Shown here: piece after piece, positions 57,801 through 64,000 of the stretch
How positions within the stretch are numbered: the stretch's first letter is position 1
How the letters are laid out: every line of letters starts with the position of its first letter
Notes under the pieces: model-generated
What the model saw: the letters and a program-made list of their open reading frames with translations, nothing else
Told to the model about the DNA's origin: nothing
Database searches by the model: none
Assembly: GCF_029975155.1 (NCBI RefSeq)
Contig: NZ_JARKPQ010000196.1
Span: 1-64,000 of the forward strand
Source of the DNA: Propionicimonas sp.
GTDB taxonomy: Bacteria > Actinomycetota > Actinomycetes > Propionibacteriales > Propionibacteriaceae
Direction of reading: 5' to 3'
Length of the DNA stretch: 64,000 nt
Translations under genes and position numbers: made by a program

Positions 57801-59336
57801 AAGCAGCTGATCCACGACCTGAAGTGCGCGAACCCGGTCGCCCGGATCCACGTGAAGCTGGTGGCCGAGGTCGGCGTGGGCACCGTCGCGGCCGGCGTGA
57901 GCAAGGCGAAGGCGGACGTCGTGCTGATCTCCGGCCACGACGGCGGGACGGGCGCGGCGCCGCTGACCTCGCTGAAGCACGCCGGTGGCCCCTGGGAGCT
58001 CGGCCTGGCCGAGACCCAGCAGACCCTGCTGCTGAACGGGCTGCGCGACCGGATCGTCGTGCAGGCGGACGGCCAGCTGAAGACCGGCCGCGACGTGGTG
58101 ATCGCCGCGCTGCTGGGCGCGGAAGAGTTCGGTTTCGCCACCGCGCCGCTGGTGGTGTCCGGCTGCGTGATGATGCGGGTCTGCCACCTCGACACCTGCC
58201 CGGTGGGCGTGGCCACCCAGAACCCCGAGCTCCGGGCCAAGTACAACGGGCACGCCGACTTCGTGGTGAACTTCTTCGAGTTCATCGCGCAGGAGGTGCG
58301 TGAGCACCTGGCCGCGCTCGGCTTCCGCTCCATCGAGGAGGCCGTCGGCCACGTCGAGGTGCTGAAGACCACGCGGGCCGTCGACCACTGGAAGGCCCAG
58401 GGCCTGGACCTCGAGCCGATCCTGCACCGGGTCGAGCTGCCCGAGGGTGCGCCGCTGCACTGCGTGACCACCCAGGACCACGGGCTGGACGACAAGATGG
58501 ACGTCCAGTTGCTCGAGATCGCCCGGCCGGCGCTGGAGCACGGCGAGCTGGTCCGCGCGGACCTCACCGTCCGCAACGTCGACCGGACCGTCGGCACGAT
58601 CCTTGGCCACCACGTCACGAAGGTGACCGACGGCGCAGGGCTGCCGGAGAACACGATCGACTTCACCCTGCGGGGGACGGCCGGCCAGAGCTTCGGTGCC
58701 TTCCTGCCGCGTGGCATCACCCTCCGGCTGGTCGGCGACAGCAACGACTACTTCGGCAAGGGGCTCTCGGGTGGGCGGCTGATCCTGCGTCCGCACAAGA
58801 ACGTGCCGTTCGTCGCGGAGGAGCAGATCATCGCCGGCAACGTGATCGCCTACGGCGCCACCAGCGGCGAACTGTTCATCCGCGGCCAGGTCGGGGAGCG
58901 GTTCTGCGTCCGCAACTCCGGCGCGACGGCGGTCGTCGAGGGTGTGGGCGACCACGCCTGCGAGTACATGACCGGGGGCGAGGTGCTGATCCTCGGAGCG
59001 ACCGGCCGCAACATCGCCGCCGGCATGTCCGGTGGCGTGGCCTGGGTGCTCGACCTCGCCGAGGCGCGGCTGAACACCGAACTGGTGGACGCACAGCCGC
59101 TGAGCCCGGAGCATCTGCTGCGGGTGCGGGAGTTGCTCGTCCGGCACCAGGAGGAGACCGGGTCCGCCGTGGCCGAGAAGCTGCTTCAGTTGTCGGACGA
59201 TGAACTACAGGCGCGGTTCACCACACTGATGCCGCGCGACTACGCCCGCGTCCTCAAGGCGAGGGCGGACGCCGAACTCGCCGGCCTCGACGAGGAGACC
59301 ACGGTCAAGCTGATGATGGAGGCTTCCCATGGCTGA
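54804..59336 (+). CDS. gltB: Glutamate synthase (NADPH) large subunit
   Basis: Makes two glutamates from glutamine and 2-oxoglutarate with GltD. The 1510-residue protein begins with a short propeptide and the glutaminase nucleophile Cys24 in HDACGVAF. It then has the central domain, the FMN-binding synthase domain with [19 protein letters not shown] and the 3Fe-4S cysteines in [15 protein letters not shown], and the C-terminal beta-helix with [10 protein letters not shown] and [13 protein letters not shown]. The ATG at 54804 has GGGAG eight bases upstream. TAGGCT at 54717-54722 may be its -10. It overlaps gltD by eight bases. Confidence 0.97.
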   Translation: MALTTMPSRPGEGLYDPAYEHDACGVAFVAQLSGEPAHDIVAKGLTALENLDHRGATGADPAAGDGAGMLLQVPDRFLREVVDFDLPDPGHYATGMAFLPTEPVARASAKRTIEFLATEEGVVVHGWRQVPTDSSTLSPISAQNMPHFEQIFVSGPGQEAGLDLDRVVYPLRARVRSEAGVYFASLSSRTTVYKGMLTTQQLAEVFSDLLDERVESALALVHSRFSTNTFPAWELAHPYRLMAHNGEINTVKGNRNWMRAREALLATDTIRGELSRVFPICTPGGSDSASFDEVLELLHLGGRTLPHAVLMMIPEAWENHNEMDEARRAFYSFHSSLMEPWDGPASVTFTDGTLIGAVLDRNGLRPGRYWVTDDGLVVFASEAGVLDIEPAKVVEKGRMKPGRMLLVDLAQHRLINDDEIKAQLAAEHPYAEWLAAGRVDLDELPEQQHVVHSHASVTRRQQVFGYSHEEQRMIIAPMANTGVEPIGSMGSDTPVAVLADRPRLLFDYFAQLFAQVTNPPLDAIREELVTSLAATFGPEGNLLQPGPDSCHQIVIGYPILDSDQLAKLVRINRDGSMPDFDTHVVRGLYDVEGGGAALKAKLDELCGQVSEAIARGCRTIILSDRHSNAELAPIPSLLLTAAIHHHLVREKTRTKVGLIVEAGDVREVHHVALLIGYGAAAVNPYLAFESAEDLARREWLVSVEPEQAVYNVRKALGKGVLKVMSKMGVSTIASYTGAQIFEALGLSSELVEQYFTGTTSRIEGIGLDEIAEEVARRHARAYPPDGIPLPHRTLSGGGEYKWRREGPPHLFDPETVFRLQHSTRQKRYDVFKAYTARVDDQSQRLMTLRGLLEFDPERTPVPIEEVEPVSEIVKRFSTGAMSYGSISQEAHETLAIAMNRLGAKSNTGEGGEDADRLHDPSRRSAIKQVASGRFGVTSDYLTNADDIQIKMAQGAKPGEGGQLPGQKVYPWVARTRHSTPGVGLISPPPHHDIYSIEDLKQLIHDLKCANPVARIHVKLVAEVGVGTVAAGVSKAKADVVLISGHDGGTGAAPLTSLKHAGGPWELGLAETQQTLLLNGLRDRIVVQADGQLKTGRDVVIAALLGAEEFGFATAPLVVSGCVMMRVCHLDTCPVGVATQNPELRAKYNGHADFVVNFFEFIAQEVREHLAALGFRSIEEAVGHVEVLKTTRAVDHWKAQGLDLEPILHRVELPEGAPLHCVTTQDHGLDDKMDVQLLEIARPALEHGELVRADLTVRNVDRTVGTILGHHVTKVTDGAGLPENTIDFTLRGTAGQSFGAFLPRGITLRLVGDSNDYFGKGLSGGRLILRPHKNVPFVAEEQIIAGNVIAYGATSGELFIRGQVGERFCVRNSGATAVVEGVGDHACEYMTGGEVLILGATGRNIAAGMSGGVAWVLDLAEARLNTELVDAQPLSPEHLLRVRELLVRHQEETGSAVAEKLLQLSDDELQARFTTLMPRDYARVLKARADAELAGLDEETTVKLMMEASHG

Positions 59337-60795
59337 TCCCAGAGGTTTCATGACCACGCCGCGGCAGGTCGCGGAGCGTCGTCCGGTCGCGGAGCGCGTC
59401 CACGACTGGGACGAGGTCTACCCGGGCACGCCCGGCCAGGCCGTGCTGCCGATCATCAGCCGCCAGGCCGGCCGGTGCATGGACTGCGGCATTCCGTTCT
59501 GCCACCAGGGCTGTCCGCTGGGCAATCTGATCCCGGAGTGGAACGACATGGTGTGGCGGGACGACTGGCGCGGCGCGCTGGAGCGGCTGCACGCCACGAA
59601 CAACTTCCCGGAGTTCACCGGGCGGCTGTGCCCGGCACCGTGTGAGACCTCGTGCGTGGTGGGCATCAACGGCGACCCGGTGACCATCAAGAACGTCGAG
59701 GTGGCGATCATCGACCGCGCCTGGGACGACCGGCGGGTGACCGCCGAGACCCCCGCCTGGCACACCGGCCGGACGGTCGCGGTGGTCGGCTCCGGGCCGG
59801 CCGGGCTGGCCGTCGCCCAGCAGCTGACCAGGGCCGGGCACACGGTGGTGGTGTACGAGCGGGCGGACGCGATCGGCGGGCTGCTGCGCTACGGCATCCC
59901 CGAGTTCAAGATGGAGAAGAAGGTCCTCGACCGCCGGCTCAAGCAGATGCGGCTGGAGGGCACGGTCTTCAAGACCGGCGTGAACATCGGCGTGGACATC
60001 ACGGCCGAGCAGTTGCTGGAGCGCTTCGACGCGGTGGTTCTGGCGATCGGCTCGACGGTCGCCCGCGACCTGCCCGTCCCCGGACGGGAGCTGGCCGGCA
60101 TCCACCAGGCGATGGAGTTCCTGCCGCAGGCCAACCGGGCCGCGCTGGGCGAGGAGGTCCCGGAGCAGATCACGGCGCACGGCAAGGACGTGGTGATCAT
60201 CGGCGGCGGCGACACCGGTGCGGACTGCCTCGGCACGTCCACGCGGCAGGGTGCACGTTCGATCACGCAACTGGAGATCCTGCCCACGCCGCCGACCGAT
60301 CGTCCGGACAACCAGCCGTGGCCGACCTACCCGATGATCTACCGGGTCTCGTCGGCGCACGAGGAGGCCGGCGAGCGGCTGTACTCGGTCTCCACCACGG
60401 AGTTCAGCGGTGACGAGTCCGGCAACGTGACCGGACTGACCGTGGCCGAGGTGCGAATGGTCGACGGCCGCTTCGAGACGGTGCCGGACAGCGACCGGTT
60501 CCTGCCGGCGCAGCTGGTGCTGCTGGCCATGGGCTTCACCGGTCCGCAGCGCGAGGGCCTGGTCGAACAACTCGGCCTCGAGCTCGACCCGCGCGGCAAC
60601 ATCGCCCGTGGCCGGGACTACGCCACCAGCGCCGACCGTGTCTTCGTCTGCGGAGACGCCGGCCGCGGCCAGTCGCTGATCGTCTGGGCGATCGCCGAGG
60701 GCCGTTCCTGCGCCAACGGCGTGGACGCCTACCTGCAGGGCGCGTCCCGGCTGCCCAAGCCGATCCTGCCGACCGACCGCCCCCTGGTCGTCTGA
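59329..60795 (+). CDS. gltD: Glutamate synthase small subunit
   Basis: NADPH-oxidising partner of GltB. The 488-residue protein has an N-terminal 4Fe-4S domain ([22 protein letters not shown] and CPAPCETSC), the FAD-binding [13 protein letters not shown] with [15 protein letters not shown], the NADPH-binding [12 protein letters not shown] and the C-terminal FAD loop [20 protein letters not shown] (span). It starts inside the gltB end, so translation is coupled. Its stop is followed by family C and D repeats. Confidence 0.96.
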   Translation: MADPRGFMTTPRQVAERRPVAERVHDWDEVYPGTPGQAVLPIISRQAGRCMDCGIPFCHQGCPLGNLIPEWNDMVWRDDWRGALERLHATNNFPEFTGRLCPAPCETSCVVGINGDPVTIKNVEVAIIDRAWDDRRVTAETPAWHTGRTVAVVGSGPAGLAVAQQLTRAGHTVVVYERADAIGGLLRYGIPEFKMEKKVLDRRLKQMRLEGTVFKTGVNIGVDITAEQLLERFDAVVLAIGSTVARDLPVPGRELAGIHQAMEFLPQANRAALGEEVPEQITAHGKDVVIIGGGDTGADCLGTSTRQGARSITQLEILPTPPTDRPDNQPWPTYPMIYRVSSAHEEAGERLYSVSTTEFSGDESGNVTGLTVAEVRMVDGRFETVPDSDRFLPAQLVLLAMGFTGPQREGLVEQLGLELDPRGNIARGRDYATSADRVFVCGDAGRGQSLIVWAIAEGRSCANGVDAYLQGASRLPKPILPTDRPLVV

Positions 60796-60820
60796 CGACC
60801 CCCAACGCTGGTTGAGCCCT

Positions 60821-60876
60821 GATTCACCGAAGCCGTTTCGTCGAGCTTGTCGAGACGCGCTCGACCGGTGGATCCA
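60821..60876. repeat. Family C repeat
   Basis: GATTCACCGA...TCGTCGAGCTTGTCGAGACG...CCGGTGGATCCA, a full copy with inverted ends, closely matching 28606-28661. Confidence 0.82.
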
Positions 60877-60889
60877 GGCTTGATGTCGG

Positions 60890-60920
60890 CTGAGCTTGAC
60901 GAAGCCCTGAGCTTGACGGA
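60890..60920. repeat. Family D repeats, two tandem units
   Basis: CTGAGCTTGACGAAGCC and CTGAGCTTGACGGAGCC are two direct units in the antisense orientation of CTTCGTCAAGCTCAG. They lie between gltD and the SnoaL-like gene. Confidence 0.78.
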
Positions 60921-60939
60921 GCCCCGACCCCGAATTCAC

Positions 60940-60945
60940 TAAACT
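60940..60945 (+). promoter_or_regulatory. -10 element, near-leaderless SnoaL-like gene
   Basis: TAAACT ends eight bases before the GTG at 60954. Confidence 0.42.
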
Positions 60946-60953
60946 GAGGCACC

Positions 60954-61490
60954 GTGAAGACGTCGAAGCGGCTGAAGAGGCTCAGGAAGCTGGCGGAGTT
61001 CGGCCAGCGGCTACCGCTGCCGTCCGGCCCCACCCCGATCAAGGCGCCCCTGGACGTGGTCACGCGGTTCGTGAACGCGTGGAACGCCGGCGACGCGAAG
61101 GCGATCGGCACGCTGTTCGCCGAGGACGCCGACTTCGTCAACGTGGTCGGCCTGTGGTGGACGAGCCGGCGTTCCATCGTCCGGGCGCTGAAGCGGGGCT
61201 TCGAGGGCTGGTTCGCCGACTCGGAATTCATCATTGAAAAGCTCAGCCAGCGGTTGGTCGGCACGGACGGTGCGGTCGTCCTCGCCCGCTGGCGGATCGA
61301 GGGCCAGACCGACCCGTCCGGGGAGAAGGCGGGCACCCGCCGCGGGATTGCCACGGTCGTGCTGCAGCGGCTCGACGACGGCACCTGGCTCTGTGTCGCC
61401 TGGCACAACACCGACATCGCCCTGGCCGCAGACACCAACCTGATGGTGGCCGGCGTGGTCACCCCGACCAGCTACCTGAACCCCGCCTGA
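60954..61490 (+). CDS. SgcJ/EcaC-type SnoaL-like protein
   Basis: 178-residue protein of the SnoaL/NTF2-like superfamily (SgcJ/EcaC family), with the core VVTRFVNAWNAGDAKAIGTLFAEDADFVNVVGLWWTSRRSI at about residues 36-76 (span) and TWLCVAWHNTDIA near the end. Members are small dimers with a hydrophobic pocket and diverse or unknown roles. A basic N-terminal tail (KTSKRLKRLRK) precedes the fold. It starts at GTG; TAAACT is eight bases upstream. It ends just before a cluster of family A' repeats. Confidence 0.85.
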   Translation: MKTSKRLKRLRKLAEFGQRLPLPSGPTPIKAPLDVVTRFVNAWNAGDAKAIGTLFAEDADFVNVVGLWWTSRRSIVRALKRGFEGWFADSEFIIEKLSQRLVGTDGAVVLARWRIEGQTDPSGEKAGTRRGIATVVLQRLDDGTWLCVAWHNTDIALAADTNLMVAGVVTPTSYLNPA

Positions 61491-61492
61491 TC

Positions 61493-61647
61493 GGGGACAG
61501 GTCCCATTCCCGTTCACCCGGGGACGTGGGGACAGGTCCCATTCCCGTTCACCCGGGTACGTGGGGACAGGTCCCATTCCCGTTCACCCGGCGGCTTCGG
61601 GGCCAGGGGAGAGAGTGCCAGGCTGAACGGGAATGGGACCTGTCCCC
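61493..61647. repeat. Four-copy cluster of family A' elements
   Basis: Three direct copies of GGGGACAGGTCCCATTCCCG + TTCA (61493-61516, 61528-61551, 61563-61586; the last two 35 bases apart) and one inverted copy (61624-61647). They lie between the convergent SnoaL-like and arginase genes. Confidence 0.88.
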
Positions 61648-61652
61648 GGCGT

Positions 61653-62582
61653 TCAGAGGGCGATGCCCTCGTGCAGGCGGTGCAGGGTGCTCTTGCCGAA
61701 CAGCGACTCGATGAGGTCGACGGCCAACTCGGCGGTGGTGTTGCGGACGTCGAGGGCGGGGTTGAGCTCCACGAGGTCCACGGAGCCGAGCCGGTGCGTG
61801 TCCGCGATCATCTCCATCACGAGTTGGGCCTCGCGATAAGTGGGTCCGCCACGGACGGGCGTGCCGACGCCGGGCGCGATCTCCGGGTCCACGAAGTCGA
61901 GGTCGAGGCTGAGGTGCAGGTGGGTGTTCTCGTCCACGCCGGCGAGCGCGCGCACCATCGTGCGGCGCATGCCGATCTCGTCGACGAAGCGCATGTCGAA
62001 GACCTCGATGCCCGACTCGTTGAGGAACGCCTTCTCGCCGGGGTCGACACTGCGCAGGCCGACCTGGCGGATCTCGTCGGTGCCGATCGCCGGCCTCGTC
62101 CCCGTCAGCGTGGTCAGCTCGTCGGGTCCGTGGCCGGCCAGGCAGGCGACCGGCATCCCGTGGATGTTGCCGGACGGCGTGAGCTCCGCGGTGTTGAAGT
62201 CGGCGTGCGCGTCCACCCAGATCACCCGCAGCTTCCTGCCGGACGCCCGGCAGTGCGCGGCCACGGCGCTGATCGATCCGATCGCGAGACAGTGGTCGCC
62301 GCCCAGCAGGATCGGCAGCCGTCCGGCGGTGAGTTCCGCGGCGGTCGCGGCGAACACCGAGCGGTTCCACTCGGCCACCTCCGGCAGGTGCCGGTAGCCG
62401 TCGACGGGCGGCTGCTGCGGGTTGTCAGGGCCGCTCAGGTCGCCGGCGTCGTGCACGTCGCAGCCGTACCGCTCGAGTGCGTCCACGATCCCCGCGACGC
62501 GCAGTGACTGCGGCCCGAGCCGGCAGCCGAGCCGGGACGCGCCGATGTCGGTGGGTGCCCCGATCAGGCTGACCTGTGGCAC
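61653..62582 (-). CDS. rocF: Arginase
   Basis: Hydrolyses arginine to ornithine and urea. The 309-residue protein has the dimanganese ligands of the ureohydrolase family in GGDHCLAIG, IWVDAHADFNT and SLDLDFVDPEIAPG, plus NIHGMPVACLAG and the C-terminal VDLVELNPALD. The substrate-specific signatures favour arginase over agmatinase. It starts at GTG 62582 with AAAGGGG upstream. Its end lies five bases from the repeat cluster. Confidence 0.9.
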   Translation of the reverse strand: MPQVSLIGAPTDIGASRLGCRLGPQSLRVAGIVDALERYGCDVHDAGDLSGPDNPQQPPVDGYRHLPEVAEWNRSVFAATAAELTAGRLPILLGGDHCLAIGSISAVAAHCRASGRKLRVIWVDAHADFNTAELTPSGNIHGMPVACLAGHGPDELTTLTGTRPAIGTDEIRQVGLRSVDPGEKAFLNESGIEVFDMRFVDEIGMRRTMVRALAGVDENTHLHLSLDLDFVDPEIAPGVGTPVRGGPTYREAQLVMEMIADTHRLGSVDLVELNPALDVRNTTAELAVDLIESLFGKSTLHRLHEGIAL

Positions 62583-62615
62583 GCTGGCCCCTTTCGCTCG
62601 ACGACGGGTTGCCGA

Positions 62616-62621
62616 CAGGAT
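62616..62621 (+). promoter_or_regulatory. -10 element, leaderless DUF1697 gene
   Basis: CAGGAT ends six bases before the ATG at 62628. Confidence 0.42.
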
Positions 62622-62627
62622 GCAACC

Positions 62628-63194
62628 ATGAGTCGCGACCGCGAGCAAGCTCCGTCCGTCCCCACGCGCGTCGCGCTGCTGCGCGGGGTCAACCTCGGCG
62701 GCGGACGGACGGTGCCCATGGCGCGGCTGCGCGAGGTCGCGGCCGGCCTGGGCTGGCAGGACGTGGCGACGCACCTGCAGTCGGGCAACCTGCTGTTCCG
62801 GGCGGAAGGGGCGCCCGGTGAACTGGCCGCGGAGCTCTCCACCGCGCTGCGCGCCGAACTCGGGATCGCCGTCGACGTGGTGATCCGCACCGGCGCCGAA
62901 CTGCGCGCGCTGCTGGCCGCCCATCCGTTCGCGGACGGCGATCCGTCGCGGACGGTACTGGCCTGCTGCGACCGTCCGGTGGGCGAACTCGCCGCCCGGC
63001 GCCTGGCGGACCTGGCCACCGGCGCGGAGCGGGTCCGGGTGGCCGACACCGGCACGGACATCTACGCAGCCTTTCCCCACGGCCAGGCCGCCTCGAAACT
63101 CGCCGCGGGCCTGGTGACGTCGGTGCGTCCCGCGACCGGCACCGCCCGGAACCTGCGCACGATCGCCAAGCTGGTGGAGCTCGCCGGGGACTGA
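62628..63194 (+). CDS. DUF1697 family protein
   Basis: 188-residue protein of DUF1697, with VALLRGVNLGGGRTVPMARLREV near the N-terminus, VATHLQSGNLLFRA and the C-terminal SVRPATGTARNLRTIAKLVELA. The family is widespread in bacteria and of unknown function. It is divergent from arginase and seems to have its own leaderless promoter. Confidence 0.88.
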   Translation: MSRDREQAPSVPTRVALLRGVNLGGGRTVPMARLREVAAGLGWQDVATHLQSGNLLFRAEGAPGELAAELSTALRAELGIAVDVVIRTGAELRALLAAHPFADGDPSRTVLACCDRPVGELAARRLADLATGAERVRVADTGTDIYAAFPHGQAASKLAAGLVTSVRPATGTARNLRTIAKLVELAGD

Positions 63195-63319
63195 TCCGGA
63201 CCCAGGGTGAGTCGGTCCGGGGATCGTCAGAGCTCCGGGTTATGGTGAGTACTCGCTGACTTCCCCCAGCGTTTTGAAGTCCATCGCCAAGCCCTTTTTT
63301 GCGGAGGTCGTGGGTCAGC

Positions 63320-64000
<681 letters not shown>

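Noticed and set aside
54459-59147. A 1562-codon open frame antisense to gltB, and similar long antisense frames opposite glgB-glgE, glgX, atpD and ligA
   Set aside because: They mirror high-GC coding strands, have no recognisable domain or ribosome-binding site, and the sense genes are certain.
61493-61647. Regular direct repeats that might be a CRISPR array
   Set aside because: The unit is itself a palindrome with near-identical short gaps, one copy is inverted, spacers are not unique and no cas gene is near.

Overview
The window is 64 kb of high-GC, densely packed DNA from a Gram-positive actinobacterium, most likely a member of the Propionibacteriaceae or a close relative. This rests on NucS mismatch endonuclease, a GlgE/maltokinase glycogen locus, a DivIVA-like coiled-coil protein, GatCAB beside an ACT-domain gene, an HGxxPAAW protein inside a trp operon, and methylmalonyl-CoA epimerase with a cobalamin adenosyltransferase (propionate/succinate chemistry). 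The first ~440 bases are different: they have moderate GC and read as the N-terminal half of a Bacteroidota-type AtpD, joined in frame to an actinobacterial C-terminal half at the P-loop. That points to an assembly chimera at a contig edge more than to biology.

Layout: 1-2.3 kb, ATP synthase beta/epsilon and DUF2550; 2.3-3.4 kb, a REP-associated tyrosine transposase (RAYT) bracketed by four palindromic repeats; 3.4-12.5 kb, cobalamin adenosyltransferase, a secreted peptidyl-prolyl isomerase, a hydrolase, nucS, an AI-2E-type permease, a DivIVA-like protein, mce, phosphoglucomutase and a thioredoxin-TPR co-chaperone; 12.5-21.6 kb, DUF488, a frameshifted GNAT-NUDIX gene and the glycogen cluster glgX-glgE-mak-glgB, all on the minus strand; 21.7-31.5 kb, cysteine desulfurase, a lower-GC insert with two small hypotheticals, mnmA, a short MetE-like protein, DUF4232, a winged-helix protein, a DHFR-like reductase and ligA; 31.7-40.6 kb, an ECF sigma factor with its YCII partner, an ACT protein, gatCAB, a VanZ-like protein and an SF2 helicase; 40.8-47.6 kb, a large secreted repeat protein, a GH15 enzyme, serC-serA and a mycothiol-type protein; 47.7-54.6 kb, hisI-trpE-HGxxPAAW-trpC-trpB-trpA, a Sco1 lipoprotein and lgt; 54.8-60.8 kb, gltBD; 60.9-64 kb, a SnoaL-like protein, arginase, DUF1697 and the start of dnaE, which runs off the window.

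Two themes cross the whole window. First, several families of short dispersed palindromes sit between genes. They also supply stop codons, C-terminal tails (ligA, gatA) and even an N-terminal extension of about 36-40 residues in TrpA. The most numerous family flanks the RAYT gene, its likely mobiliser. Second, many genes lack a Shine-Dalgarno sequence and instead carry a -10-like hexamer (TANNNT or CANNAT) ending exactly six bases before the start codon, the signature of leaderless transcription. This was used to choose several starts.

Two genes (13031-13812 and 23472-23868) are each broken by a single-base indel. Together with the atpD chimera this suggests draft-quality sequence. No tRNA, rRNA, CRISPR array, prophage or complete insertion sequence was seen.
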